This document shows, piece by piece, positions 9,373 to 18,448 of a stretch of DNA of 64,000 bases; the stretch's first letter is position 1, and each line of letters begins with the position of its first letter. The position numbers and the translations under genes are program-made. Origin of the DNA: Gemmatimonadota bacterium (GTDB lineage: Bacteria > Latescibacterota > UBA2968 > UBA8231); assembly GCA_018660835.1 (NCBI GenBank), contig JABJJN010000014.1:186001-250000 (forward strand), in the 5' to 3' direction. Below the pieces are notes generated by a model. That model did not search any database and was not told the DNA's origin. It was given only the letters and a program-made list of their open reading frames with translations.

Positions 9373-10983
9373 TCAGGGCGCCACCTCGAGGCGCTCCTGT
9401 AGTTGCTCACTCTCCTGGTAGCCCAGTCGGATTGCCCGAGCCCGCAGATGCAAGCGCCCTGCCGGAAGCCGGATCGGCTGCGTGTACAGCGACCAGTGGC
9501 AATCATCACCGCTCTCCAGTGTATACGCGATGGATGCTCCCTCGGTGCTGCACTGAAGCTGCGCCAGTGCCGGTGATCGCAGGGCCGGCGCCGGAACACC
9601 TGCTGCAAGCCCCGGATGGGACGCGTCGTAGAGGGCAATCATCGGCGTCGCCGTGAGCGGTTGAGTACCATCCGGATACCAGCGCCGAACCATCTGTGGT
9701 TCGCTCATCTCGCCAAGGTCTCCCACATCGCGCATCCACCCATCCAGAGAACTTCTCAATCTTGTCAGAATCGGCCCGTACTCGGCGTCATCGGCAAGGT
9801 TGATCATCTCAAAGGGGTCGACAAGCGTATCGTATAGCTCCTCAATCGGCCGTGGCTGGAACAGTAGTTCCTCAGGCCCTTCGAGGCTTCCCACCGCGTA
9901 TCGCCGCCACAACTCCTGCATCACCGGATGTTTGTTGCGATAGGGAATCCACGGCAGATAGGGTCGCTGAGGTTCGTGGTGACGGATGAGTTTGTAACGG
10001 TGATCGCGCACGGCGCGGACCCGATCGTACGCCTCGTCGTGGCGATCACGGGAAGCGAAGACATGGTCTCGTGGCGCCGAGTCGTCGCCGAGGAATGGCT
10101 GGCCTTGCAGGTGCTGCGGCCGAGTAGCCCCGGCCAATGACAGCAACGTGGGCCCCAGGTCGATGAGACTGACCAGCTGCTGATCACAACTGCCTGCAGG
10201 CAATGAATTCGGCCAGCGGACGATCAGTGGCACCCGGATACCCGCGTCATAGGGCCAACGCTTGCCACGTGGCAGGCCCTCGCCGTGGTCGCTCCAGAGA
10301 AAGACGATGGTGTTTTCAGCCAGACCATCCTCCTCAAGTTGGTCGAGGATTTCACCTACCCGTTGATCCGCAGTTTCCAGATTGTCGTAGTGCTGTGCCA
10401 GCGCTTCACGGCAGGCGAGTGTATCGGGGAGATACGGCGGCAACTCGACGTGCGTCGGGTCTGTGCGCAAGGGCCCCTGCCGCTTCTCGGGCCACATACC
10501 GCTCTCATGGGTGACGGTCGGATTGAATACAGCGAAGAAGGGCTGGTCATCTGCTCGATGACGCCAGTGCCCCTGGTTACCGAGTTCATCCCAGGCGGTG
10601 CGTGGTGGCGAAAACTGGTAGTCCGTCTTGGCGTTGTTCGTGCAGAAATATCCTGCACTGCGCAGATACTCGGTAAAGCACTTTACATAGGGTGGCGGAC
10701 AGCAGTCGTAGGGTGTCGGCATGCCATCGGTGAGTTCGTTGACATGGCTCGTGCGCATGTGGTGCGCGCCGATCGAGGTGGGATACATCCCCGTAATGAT
10801 TGCGGCGCGACTCGGTGCACACACACCTGCGACTGAAAAGGCGTTGGGATATATACAGCCACCGGCGGCGAGTCGGTCGATGTTCGGCGTACGCGCAACT
10901 GTGTCTCCGTAGCATCCGAAACGCGGACTTGTGTCCTCCAGGGAGATCCACAGAAAATTTGGCCGCACGCCTTGACTGTTCAC
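9373..10983 (-). CDS. sulfatase (formylglycine-dependent arylsulfatase family)
   Basis: A 536-aa type I sulfatase. The formylglycine signature is C-A-P-S-R-A-A-I-I-T-G (C55, to be converted by a maturase). Metal ligands are seen near the N-terminus (S-L-E-D-T-S, D17) and in W-S-D-H-G-E-G. Other core landmarks are N-I-D-R-L-A-A-G-G and V-P-L-I-V-R-W-P. An extra C-terminal segment (about 455-536) with A-S-I-A-Y-T-L-E-S-G resembles a chitobiase C-terminal-like beta-sandwich. No signal peptide is visible, so the enzyme may be cytoplasmic. It overlaps the upstream amidase gene by 4 bp. The substrate, probably an organic or polysaccharide sulfate ester, is unknown. Confidence 0.9.
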   Translation of the reverse strand: MNSQGVRPNFLWISLEDTSPRFGCYGDTVARTPNIDRLAAGGCIYPNAFSVAGVCAPSRAAIITGMYPTSIGAHHMRTSHVNELTDGMPTPYDCCPPPYVKCFTEYLRSAGYFCTNNAKTDYQFSPPRTAWDELGNQGHWRHRADDQPFFAVFNPTVTHESGMWPEKRQGPLRTDPTHVELPPYLPDTLACREALAQHYDNLETADQRVGEILDQLEEDGLAENTIVFLWSDHGEGLPRGKRWPYDAGIRVPLIVRWPNSLPAGSCDQQLVSLIDLGPTLLSLAGATRPQHLQGQPFLGDDSAPRDHVFASRDRHDEAYDRVRAVRDHRYKLIRHHEPQRPYLPWIPYRNKHPVMQELWRRYAVGSLEGPEELLFQPRPIEELYDTLVDPFEMINLADDAEYGPILTRLRSSLDGWMRDVGDLGEMSEPQMVRRWYPDGTQPLTATPMIALYDASHPGLAAGVPAPALRSPALAQLQCSTEGASIAYTLESGDDCHWSLYTQPIRLPAGRLHLRARAIRLGYQESEQLQERLEVAP

Positions 10984-11954
10984 AGTCCGGTCTCCGAGGC
11001 TTCCGCTTCGTCGCCTTCAAGCTGCCACCCGGGGAGCGTCACCGATTCCTGTGGGGCGACCATGGGTCCATAGAGTTCGGGGCGTCGCGCCTGTAGATAC
11101 CTCGAGCCAGACGTGTTCTGCAGCTTCTGCGGCGTGAGCAAGCCCACAATCACGTCGTCTTCCAAAGCCTCCGATTCGACCATGATCTCGCCAAAGGGAT
11201 CTATGAGCATGGACAGTCCCGGCTTGACGGTATCGTAGTCCCATCCAATGGGATTGCTAAAGGCGTAGTAGACGCCATTCTCATAGGCCCGTGCCGGCAG
11301 CCAACGCAGCAACCATTCCCGCCCCTTCGGACCGCGGAATTCCTGCCGCAGGCGCACCGGATCACGATGGCGGTTCTCCCAGAGTGCACGATCGACGACT
11401 CCACGCCCCGGCATATTCGAGGGCAAACAGCATGTGACATGGGGAGCCATGATGACTTGTGCCCCCATCATCGTCGTCAGCCGCGGATTCTCTACGAGGT
11501 TGTTGTCGTAGCAGATGAGAAATCCCACCTGCCAGCCACATAGTTCAATGACATTGTATCCCTCCCCCGGCGACAGATGCGGATTGACAAAGGGATGCAG
11601 CTTGCGAAACCGGGTCAGATAGCCATCGGGTGACACTGTCACATATGTGTTGTAGAGATCTTCACCTTCCTGCTCGATCAGACCAGCCATGACAATCGTG
11701 TCATATTCTCGCGCGATGCGGATCAGCTCGGTCACGGAAGGGCCATCGGGTACCGGCTCGGCCACATCGGCGAGTTGACTCTTCGTCATCGGCTGCAGCC
11801 ACGAATACGCGGGAATGCAACCTTCATGAAAGCTGACGATCTGAGCGCCAGCTTCTACGGCTTGGCGGGTCAGAGCCTCTATGCGTGAGAGGTTGAAGAC
11901 CTTGTCTCCGTCGCGATGTTCGAACTGAGCCGTTGCGATTCTCAAGTCTTTCAT
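10980..11954 (-). CDS. carbon-nitrogen hydrolase (nitrilase superfamily amidase)
   Basis: A 324-aa nitrilase-superfamily enzyme. The triad is E44 (F-H-E-G-C), K118 (F-R-K-L-H) and C148 (L-I-C-Y-D-N-N). The start at 11954 is preferred over an in-frame upstream codon because GGGAGAG lies a suitable distance ahead and the protein then begins M-K-D-L-R-I-A-T-A-Q, typical of the family. It is the first gene of a minus-strand run leading into the sulfatase with a 4-bp overlap, which suggests co-use on the same or related substrates. N-carbamoyl-amine or aliphatic amides are possible substrates (inference). Confidence 0.87.
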   Translation of the reverse strand: MKDLRIATAQFEHRDGDKVFNLSRIEALTRQAVEAGAQIVSFHEGCIPAYSWLQPMTKSQLADVAEPVPDGPSVTELIRIAREYDTIVMAGLIEQEGEDLYNTYVTVSPDGYLTRFRKLHPFVNPHLSPGEGYNVIELCGWQVGFLICYDNNLVENPRLTTMMGAQVIMAPHVTCCLPSNMPGRGVVDRALWENRHRDPVRLRQEFRGPKGREWLLRWLPARAYENGVYYAFSNPIGWDYDTVKPGLSMLIDPFGEIMVESEALEDDVIVGLLTPQKLQNTSGSRYLQARRPELYGPMVAPQESVTLPGWQLEGDEAEASETGL

Positions 11955-12154
11955 CGACCACTCTCCCTTATGAATTGGCCCCACCGGTCACTGCGGCACA
12001 TCTATTCGCCCTGGTTGCTATATGGGAAGGCTATTGGCGGCGTCTGGTCACGGCAAGCAGACCTGGCGACGGGAGGTGAGGGGGACTATTGTTCGCCCTG
12101 CGATCACTGCGCTAGCGATCGCTCCCGACCCATCCCTTTATGTTGAGGCGATCC

Positions 12155-13612
12155 ATGCGAGCGACCCCTTTGACCTTACCAAGTGCCGCCATTGTCATCC
12201 TGGCCCTGTTTGCACCACAACCGGCGATCTCGCAGACGATCCCTGTCACGACCCAGTCACCAGCGGCGCATGAGAAGTTCATTGAAGGGCGGGCGCTTTT
12301 CGAAAAGCTGCGCGCTCAAGAGGCTCGTCCATTACTGCAAGCGGCTGTCGCCGCGGATCCTGACTTCGCGTTGGCGTGGCTCAATCTTGCGCAGGTCTCA
12401 ACGAGTGCGAAGGACTTTTTCGATCATGTAGATCGGGCCGCCAGCCTCGTCGAGCACGCATCAGAGGCCGAGGGATGGTGGATTGTAGGATTCCAGGCCG
12501 GCGTCCAGGGGCACCCTCAGCGGCAACTTGAACTTTACAGCAAACTGGCCGAGGCATATCCCAATGACCCCCGATCACACAATCTTCTCGGCATTCATCA
12601 CTTCGTTCAGCAGAATTGGGCTGTGGCGATTACCAATTTCGAACAGGCGACAGATGTCGATCCATCCTATTCGGCCCCATACAACATGCTTGGGTACGCG
12701 CGGCGCTTTGCTGGCGATTTTGATGGTGCCGAAAAGGCATTTCAGACATACATCAGACTGATCCCCGATGATCCAAATCCATACGACTCGTATGCCGAAC
12801 TCTTGATGAAGACCGGGCGCTTTGAAGAGTCCATCAAATCCTATCGCAAGGCTCTGCAACAGGATGGTCACTTCATCGCATCCCACATCGGTATTGCCAC
12901 GAATCTCAATTTCCTCGGCCAGCAAGCCGCAGCACGTGCACAACTCGAACAGATGCTGGGTACAGCACGCAACGATGGCGAACGGCGTGGTGCCTATTTC
13001 GCGATGGCCGTGTCTCAGGTATCCGAGGGCAATCTGGCTGCTGCCATCAGTTGTATCGCCGTCGAGCTGGCTCTGGCTGCCAAGATCGATGATGCGACAG
13101 CGATGGCCGGAGATCACACCAACATGGGTCTGTTGCAGTTGGAGAGCGGGAATGTGGACGCTGCCGAATCCCATTTCGAGGCGGCCATTGCCGTCACCGA
13201 AGCATCAGACAGAGATGAGGATGTGAAAGAGACTGGACGACGAGCATATCTCTACAACAAGGGGACCCTGGCCGTCGCCAGAGGAGACTATGCCACGGCG
13301 CGTGCCTTGGCGGCGGACCTTCTGGAACGGGCCCAAGCAATCGGCAACAGCTTTGCCGAACGTCTTGCCCACGAATTGATTGGGATCGCCGCCCTTGCTG
13401 AGGGGGACGCGAGTACTGCATCCAGCGAACTGGCCCAGGCGAATCAGCAGGACCCCTACAACCTGTATCGCCAGGCTCTCGCCGCCGACGCATCAGGCGA
13501 CGACAACAACGCGCGCCAATGGCTACAGCGCACGATCGCCAACAACCCTCTCAACAACCTGAATGATGCTCTGGTTCGCAGCAGAGCCATGAAACTGCGG
13601 GACGAGTTTTAG
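12155..13612 (+). CDS. secreted TPR-repeat protein
   Basis: A 485-aa protein beginning with a signal peptide (M-R-A-T-P-L... cleaved near A-I-S-Q). Tetratricopeptide repeats fill the rest, for example D-P-S-Y-S-A-P-Y-N-M-L-G-Y-A-R-R and the D-D-P-N-P-Y-D-S-Y-A-E-L-L-M-K-T-G-R-F helix pairs. I chose ATG 12155 over 12140 because GAGG lies just upstream and the signal peptide then starts normally. It probably serves as a periplasmic scaffold. It is isolated on the plus strand between two minus-strand runs, and its stop overlaps the convergent glycosidase-like gene by 4 bp. Confidence 0.8.
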   Translation: MRATPLTLPSAAIVILALFAPQPAISQTIPVTTQSPAAHEKFIEGRALFEKLRAQEARPLLQAAVAADPDFALAWLNLAQVSTSAKDFFDHVDRAASLVEHASEAEGWWIVGFQAGVQGHPQRQLELYSKLAEAYPNDPRSHNLLGIHHFVQQNWAVAITNFEQATDVDPSYSAPYNMLGYARRFAGDFDGAEKAFQTYIRLIPDDPNPYDSYAELLMKTGRFEESIKSYRKALQQDGHFIASHIGIATNLNFLGQQAAARAQLEQMLGTARNDGERRGAYFAMAVSQVSEGNLAAAISCIAVELALAAKIDDATAMAGDHTNMGLLQLESGNVDAAESHFEAAIAVTEASDRDEDVKETGRRAYLYNKGTLAVARGDYATARALAADLLERAQAIGNSFAERLAHELIGIAALAEGDASTASSELAQANQQDPYNLYRQALAADASGDDNNARQWLQRTIANNPLNNLNDALVRSRAMKLRDEF

Positions 13613-14958
13613 TCCTGCGCAGTGGCGATCACAACCCAGGAACCCGACCCTGGTGCGGCGAGTGTCACCCACTGCCCCCCATTGACGAAGTCTGCGTCGA
13701 TTTCCCGTTCGCCATCGATATCGATCCACAGCAACTGAAATTGCCCCGGCTCCTGCCGCAGGTCGAGACCAACAAGCCCACCGTCGACATAGTAGATGAT
13801 GTGCTGCTCACCTGGGATACAACTGTGGTAGGCTTCGTTTGTCTTGCGTTCGTTCAACTGCAGATGATCTGAGTCGGGCAGGGCGCGTGGAAAATCGAAC
13901 AACTGCGTCACTCGGCGCGCTGCCCGCAGGTGTCGCTGTGCCAGGGCTCCCAGCCCCAGGCCCGATGGTGGGCGGTGAAAGCGTATCGCTGCAAATCCGC
14001 CGATCAGATTGCGCCAGAATGTCTGGATTCCATGGGCCGTATCAATCCCGCGGTCCGTCCACTTGCCGGCATCGGATCCGTAGATCTTGGTCGAATTCAT
14101 AGGCCGAGGCTGATTTCGCAAAAAGTGCCACACCCACTGTGCGTGATTCCAGTTCGATTCACCCGGAGTTTGACTGTTCTGCGAAATATCCACGAACTGA
14201 TAACGAGTCACGTCGTCGAAAGTGGCTCTGTGTGTTGCGTCCCGCACATCCCAATGGTCCCACATCTCCGTCACGTGAATCGCCACGCCAGCTGCCTGCG
14301 CCCTGTCTGTGATATACGTCGCCCAGAAGCTAGCCCAGGCCGGATCTCCTGATGTCTCATTGTCGACACAGTAGAGGATATGATCGTGCTGGAGAGTGTA
14401 AGACAAGACGCGATCGACAAAGGCCTTCTGGAAGGCCAGCAAAATCTGATTGTCCTGCAGTTGCGGAACGGTGTAGAAAAATGGCTGACGATTCTGGCCG
14501 GGATGCGCTGGATAATCACTGGCAAGTCCCGATTCTTCCGCATCGTAGTTGATATTGTTTGCGGGATTGAAGGGATCATGCAACCAGGGACCTCGACTGT
14601 GATCGAAGCGATCCCACATCTCGATTTGGACGACGATGCCGCGCTCGTTGGTGCCAGTCAGAAAACGCTCGAAACGCGTCCAATACTCTTCGTTCCAGGT
14701 CTGCAGATCGTAAAGGCCATCGTCACGTTGTCCGAATGCTTTGATTTCGTAGCCGAGATCAGGACGATCAGACATCGTATTCCGCAGGAAATTGCCACCA
14801 TTCTGCACCAGCAGATCTAGTTGCCCTTCCACGCCAGGCATTTGGAACAGATTGTCGTCGGCGCTGCCTCCGAGTAACACCTGCGTCTGGCCCCGGTGCG
14901 TCCAATACCTTGGAGATTGGGGGCAGGGGTGGATGGCTGCAGCGGGAGAATCGCGCAT
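13609..14958 (-). CDS. putative glycoside hydrolase-like TIM-barrel protein with C-terminal beta-sandwich
   Basis: A 449-aa protein. The N-terminal phrase P-R-Y-W-T-H-R-G and V-L-L-G-G-S-A-D-D-N-L-F-Q is typical of DUF4038-like putative glycosidases. V-V-Q-I-E-M-W-D-R-F-D and I-L-Y-C-V-D-N-E-T-S-G lie at barrel strand ends and the latter holds a likely catalytic glutamate. The last ~85 residues (H-I-I-Y-Y-V-D-G-G through G-S-W-V-V-I-A-T-A) resemble the putative collagen-binding domain often fused to such enzymes. No signal peptide is seen. It starts at the stop of the lipoprotein gene upstream, sharing one base. The substrate is unknown. Confidence 0.68.
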   Translation of the reverse strand: MRDSPAAAIHPCPQSPRYWTHRGQTQVLLGGSADDNLFQMPGVEGQLDLLVQNGGNFLRNTMSDRPDLGYEIKAFGQRDDGLYDLQTWNEEYWTRFERFLTGTNERGIVVQIEMWDRFDHSRGPWLHDPFNPANNINYDAEESGLASDYPAHPGQNRQPFFYTVPQLQDNQILLAFQKAFVDRVLSYTLQHDHILYCVDNETSGDPAWASFWATYITDRAQAAGVAIHVTEMWDHWDVRDATHRATFDDVTRYQFVDISQNSQTPGESNWNHAQWVWHFLRNQPRPMNSTKIYGSDAGKWTDRGIDTAHGIQTFWRNLIGGFAAIRFHRPPSGLGLGALAQRHLRAARRVTQLFDFPRALPDSDHLQLNERKTNEAYHSCIPGEQHIIYYVDGGLVGLDLRQEPGQFQLLWIDIDGEREIDADFVNGGQWVTLAAPGSGSWVVIATAQD

Positions 14959-16121
14959 TACATGTGCTCCCGGCGAAAAGCGATCAGCCCCTGTTTCATC
15001 AGTTCGCGGGCCGTCGCATCGGGACGCTGATCATACAGTTGACCAAAGACGGCTGCGAAGCGCTCGACGTCATTGTCGATGTCAGCTCTATATCCGGGAA
15101 ACATTCGTCGGTTATAGAACTCCGTCAGGCCCTGATAGGCTGCGAAGACGGTCCAATCGAGATTGGCCGTGCCGGACGCCTCACTTACGGCCTCGTCGAA
15201 GACATCTATGAGCAGATGACGCCCAAATTCGAAGCTCACCGTCCGCGCCATCAACTCTTCATCCTTCTCGACCGCCAACAGGGTCTCGCCGTAGCTGAGT
15301 CCCGTCGCCGAGATGGACATAGGAGCCGCCACGAGGGAAACGACGAAGTGTCGGCCATCGTAGCTCTCCTGCGTCATCGATTCCCAGGAGGCGATCAGAT
15401 CCACTGACCAGGCTTGTGACTCAATCTGATCTGCTGCCACCTCGAGATCACGTTCGATCTCCGGCCACAGTTCGTCTTCGTAGTCGCGGTAGTGTTTGAC
15501 ATAGAGTCGGCCCAGTTCACGTATAAATGTGAAACTGTTGTGATAGAGATCCAGGCGTTCGTAGAAGAACCCTTCCAGATCAAAGAGCCATGTGGATACT
15601 CGATCGTGACCGTCCGCATTGTCACGCCGAAAGGCGGCATATGCATCGCGTCGAATCGCATTCTCAAAACTGATGAAGTATTGTTCGAGCTCGAATTCGT
15701 CCTGCAGCCGGAGATAGGCCGGCAGGAAGACGAAATACGGAGCCAGCTCACCCGTATGCTGTCGATCCCATGCCAGTGCGGGGGCCGCCTGCTGAAGACG
15801 GCTCAGGCTCTGCGTAGGCACTGTGGAGCGCATCAAATCGCCATACGGTGTCGGCCAGGGAAGGCCACCGAGGGTTGTCAGGTGTACGACGTAGTTGGCC
15901 ATCGGTTCTGCGACACAGACGATCTCCTTCTGTCGTCGTCCTGTGCTGGCCACGTCACCGATCGCCCTGCCGCCGGTCGACCGGCCATCGATCGATCGAT
16001 CGCCGGTGCCCGGCCTGACCGAAGGCGGTGCACATGCAGCACAGAGCAACAGCCCCAGGCCAATCATCGTGATATATAGCGGCCTCCAGCCCCCCACCAG
16101 TGAATCTCGATGACGACCCAT
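14958..16121 (-). CDS. hypothetical lipoprotein
   Basis: A 387-aa protein I do not recognise. A signal peptide leads to a possible lipidated cysteine (L-L-L-C-A-A-C, C30 from this start). A short Ser/Asp/Arg/Gly-rich linker follows (D-R-S-I-D-G-R-S-T-G-G-R), then a helix-rich, acidic and aromatic body. The lipobox is imperfect, with Cys at -3. ATG 16121 is chosen because AAAGGGG lies upstream, which avoids overlap with the SEC-C gene. The linker is encoded by an ATCG tetranucleotide run (15987-16002). It is adjacent to the glycosidase-like gene and may act with it at the cell surface, but that is inference. Confidence 0.65.
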   Translation of the reverse strand: MGRHRDSLVGGWRPLYITMIGLGLLLCAACAPPSVRPGTGDRSIDGRSTGGRAIGDVASTGRRQKEIVCVAEPMANYVVHLTTLGGLPWPTPYGDLMRSTVPTQSLSRLQQAAPALAWDRQHTGELAPYFVFLPAYLRLQDEFELEQYFISFENAIRRDAYAAFRRDNADGHDRVSTWLFDLEGFFYERLDLYHNSFTFIRELGRLYVKHYRDYEDELWPEIERDLEVAADQIESQAWSVDLIASWESMTQESYDGRHFVVSLVAAPMSISATGLSYGETLLAVEKDEELMARTVSFEFGRHLLIDVFDEAVSEASGTANLDWTVFAAYQGLTEFYNRRMFPGYRADIDNDVERFAAVFGQLYDQRPDATARELMKQGLIAFRREHM

Positions 16122-16126
16122 TGGGC

Positions 16127-16573
16127 TTACCCCTTTCCGCAGCATTTCTTGAATTTCTTCCCGCTACCACAAGGGCACGGTTCATTGCGACCAACGGGCG
16201 CTACAGGTTTTCTTATCGTCGTTCCACGGACTGAACCGTCATTACGGAAAGCTGCCAAATACCCCTCTTCACAGCCGTCGATCACCGTCGCCCAGGAGGC
16301 GGACGACGGAAATCTGCCCGTTGACGGTAGGTACTCCACAAAGGCTGTGAGCAACTCAGGAAATCGCTGTCTCTGGTCCAGTGGCAGGTCCAGATGGGCG
16401 ACGCCCAGCAGTGCTTCCTTCACCTTGAGCGTCGTCGGATCTCCCCCTACGGCCTGAGCCCAATGGGCCAGCAAACCTTCCGCATTCTGCTTGAGTTGTG
16501 TGTCGAGAAGCAGGAAGTGCTGGGACTGGCAGAAATCGCTGACTGCGTCCTGTAGTGACTCTGTGTGTGGCAT
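16127..16573 (-). CDS. SEC-C metal-binding motif protein
   Basis: A 148-aa protein with a helical N-terminal region (about 1-120) and a C-terminal SEC-C motif: R-N-E-P-C-P-C-G-S-G-K-K-F-K-K-C-C. The C-x-C and C-C pairs bind zinc, as at the end of SecA. Such motifs occur in stand-alone proteins of unknown role. The start at 16573 is chosen because GAGGAG lies 5 bp ahead. A TTG 12 bp upstream would place the ribosome-binding site inside the gene. It has tight spacing to the GNAT gene upstream (12 bp) and the lipoprotein downstream. Confidence 0.85.
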   Translation of the reverse strand: MPHTESLQDAVSDFCQSQHFLLLDTQLKQNAEGLLAHWAQAVGGDPTTLKVKEALLGVAHLDLPLDQRQRFPELLTAFVEYLPSTGRFPSSASWATVIDGCEEGYLAAFRNDGSVRGTTIRKPVAPVGRNEPCPCGSGKKFKKCCGKG

Positions 16574-16585
16574 ATGTCTCCTCAA

Positions 16586-17038
16586 CTAAACGTCCGGAGT
16601 AGGGCGTGGGATCCTGGTCAATCTCATCAAGTGATCCGCCGACGAAAGCCGTTCCCAGCCGAAAGCCTCATAGAATGAGTGTGCATCTCGTGTTGCCAAT
16701 CCAATCGACGGCAGCAGATCAAGAGCAGGGCACTCGAGAATACAGGCAATCAGCCACTTTCCAAGACCCTGTGCACGCACCTGCTCGACGACAAAGACAT
16801 CCAATAAGTAGGCGAAACGCGCGTAATCGGTGACAATCCTGGCGAAACCGATCTGTTTTGTCTCGTGATACAGACCGAAGCAAAGCGAATTCTCTATGGA
16901 GATTTCCACTGTCCTGCGTTCGATACCGGGCACCCAATAGGATGTGGTTAAGAATTGGTGAATCATCTCCACGTCGAGCTGCGCCGGATCGGTGCTGATC
17001 GTGTCACTGTCGCGCTGCCATTGATAGTGGTCAGACAT
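16586..17038 (-). CDS. GNAT family N-acetyltransferase
   Basis: A 150-aa acetyltransferase of the GNAT fold. The acetyl-CoA loop is Q-V-R-A-Q-G-L-G-K-W-L (R/Q-x-x-G-x-G/A), preceded by the beta4 strand L-L-D-V-F-V-V-E. The C-terminal F-Y-E-A-F-G-W-E-R is the usual GNAT ending. The start at 17038 (M-S-D-H-Y-Q) has AAGGAG 7 bp ahead and overlaps the exporter gene by 8 bp. The acceptor substrate is unknown. Proximity to an EamA exporter and another GNAT suggests small-amine or amino-acid handling (inference). Confidence 0.85.
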   Translation of the reverse strand: MSDHYQWQRDSDTISTDPAQLDVEMIHQFLTTSYWVPGIERRTVEISIENSLCFGLYHETKQIGFARIVTDYARFAYLLDVFVVEQVRAQGLGKWLIACILECPALDLLPSIGLATRDAHSFYEAFGWERLSSADHLMRLTRIPRPTPDV

Positions 17039-17939
17039 CAGGTTGCTCCTTTTCGCCATCGCCTTGGCGCTGCACAAGGAAGACGCCGCCCAGAATCATA
17101 ACGCCACCGAAGGTCGTATACATGCCGACAGATTCTCCGAGAAGCAGAACACCCCCAGCCAATGTGACGAGAGGCTCGAAATACAGCAGGGAGGCAACCG
17201 AAGACGTCGTGGCACGCCCGAGGGCTGCGAACCACAGCAGGTAGGCAAGTGCTGAACAGCCGACGCCAAGAAAGAGCAGGGCCAATACAGCATTCAGACT
17301 CACCTGCATCAACTCACTGGCAGCACCTGCGAACAAGGCGGGAGGAAGCAGCAACACGAGCCCGACAACCATGGCTGCCATCGTCGCCGGCAGTGGATCG
17401 AGACGACTCAGAATTCGCCGTCCGAGAACAGTATATACCGCCCAATTGACGGTGCTTGCCAGGATGAGCAGATCTCCCCTCGTCTGTGGCAACTGCAGCG
17501 CCACGCCTGGCTGACCATCGCTGAGTAGCACAACAACGCCCGCCAGACCGACAAGCAGACCCAGCACTCGTACGCGTCGTAGATGTTCGCCAAGTACGAA
17601 AAATGCCAACAGCGCAGACCAGACAGGAATGATGCCGATCAGCCAGCCCGTGCGTACCGCCGTCGTCATCGTCAGGCCATACGCCTGCAGCATCTGATGC
17701 AGGAAAACACCGAGGCCGCCGGCCACGAGCAGACTCGGCCAGGCGGCGCGAGGCACGACCCAAACCTGGCGCCGTATCGTGGCGATGATGATCAGACTGA
17801 GCGCACCGAAGGCGGTCCGCCCCAGGACGATGGCCATGGGAGTCAACTCCAATAACGCCACGCGCGTTGCAACAAAGGAGAGTCCCCATAGAACCACGGC
17901 ACCAAGGCCGAAGGCGAGACCAACCGTTCGTTGGGTCAT
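17031..17939 (-). CDS. EamA family (DMT) transporter
   Basis: A 302-aa inner-membrane protein with ten predicted helices arranged as two EamA repeats. Typical phrases are V-V-L-W-G-L-S-F-V-A-T-R near the N-terminus and L-L-Y-F-E-P-L-V-T-L-A-G-G in the second repeat. DMT-family members export metabolites such as amino acids or metabolite-damage products. It overlaps the upstream GNAT gene by 4 bp and the downstream one by 8 bp, so the three are likely co-translated. The substrate is unknown. Confidence 0.9.
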   Translation of the reverse strand: MTQRTVGLAFGLGAVVLWGLSFVATRVALLELTPMAIVLGRTAFGALSLIIIATIRRQVWVVPRAAWPSLLVAGGLGVFLHQMLQAYGLTMTTAVRTGWLIGIIPVWSALLAFFVLGEHLRRVRVLGLLVGLAGVVVLLSDGQPGVALQLPQTRGDLLILASTVNWAVYTVLGRRILSRLDPLPATMAAMVVGLVLLLPPALFAGAASELMQVSLNAVLALLFLGVGCSALAYLLWFAALGRATTSSVASLLYFEPLVTLAGGVLLLGESVGMYTTFGGVMILGGVFLVQRQGDGEKEQPDV

Positions 17940-18376
17940 ATGCTCAGGCTGTAGTGACGAAAATCCTCATCGAGCACGTAGCCGAGTCCCTCATAAAGCC
18001 GTTGTGCCCGCCCATTGTCGTGTGCTGTGGCCAGTTCGAGGCGAATCGCACCTGTTGTGCGAGCGTGCGTAGCGGCTGCCTCCATCAGTAGACGCCCGCA
18101 GCCCGTGCCGCGCTGATCCTCGACGACGAATAGATCGTTGAGAACCCAGATGGAGGCGATAGAGACGGAGGAAAAAGATGGATAGAGTTGTGCAAAGGCA
18201 ACCAGATCTTCGCCCTGCAGGACACCGTAGATCACCGACTCGTCGGCCTCCAGGCGTCGGCGCAGAAATTGTTCTGCTGCATTAACATCGGAGTCGGCGC
18301 CGTACCAGACCCGGTACGCATCGAACAGGATGGCCAGTGATGGTAGGTGGTCTAGGCCGAGTCGAATTGCTTTCAA
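17936..18376 (-). CDS. GNAT family N-acetyltransferase
   Basis: A 146-aa GNAT protein. The acetyl-CoA pyrophosphate loop is Q-R-G-T-G-C-G-R-L-L-M, with the preceding strand L-N-D-L-F-V-V-E-D. The C-terminal R-L-Y-E-G-L-G-Y closes the fold. It resembles the aminoglycoside/diamine-type GNATs used on small amines, but the substrate cannot be set. It is the head of the GNAT-EamA-GNAT trio. A 72-bp gap separates it from the HEAT-repeat gene upstream. Confidence 0.88.
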   Translation of the reverse strand: MKAIRLGLDHLPSLAILFDAYRVWYGADSDVNAAEQFLRRRLEADESVIYGVLQGEDLVAFAQLYPSFSSVSIASIWVLNDLFVVEDQRGTGCGRLLMEAAATHARTTGAIRLELATAHDNGRAQRLYEGLGYVLDEDFRHYSLSI

Positions 18377-18448
18377 AGGATCATCATCCTGTGTGACAAG
18401 GGCAGTGGCAGAATCTACAGCATGGCCGCAACATCCAGACCGAGCCTT

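Noticed and set aside
15987-16002. ATCG tetranucleotide run (ATCG x 4)
   Set aside because: Short, inside the lipoprotein linker, and explained by Asp/Ser/Arg codons; no further structure.
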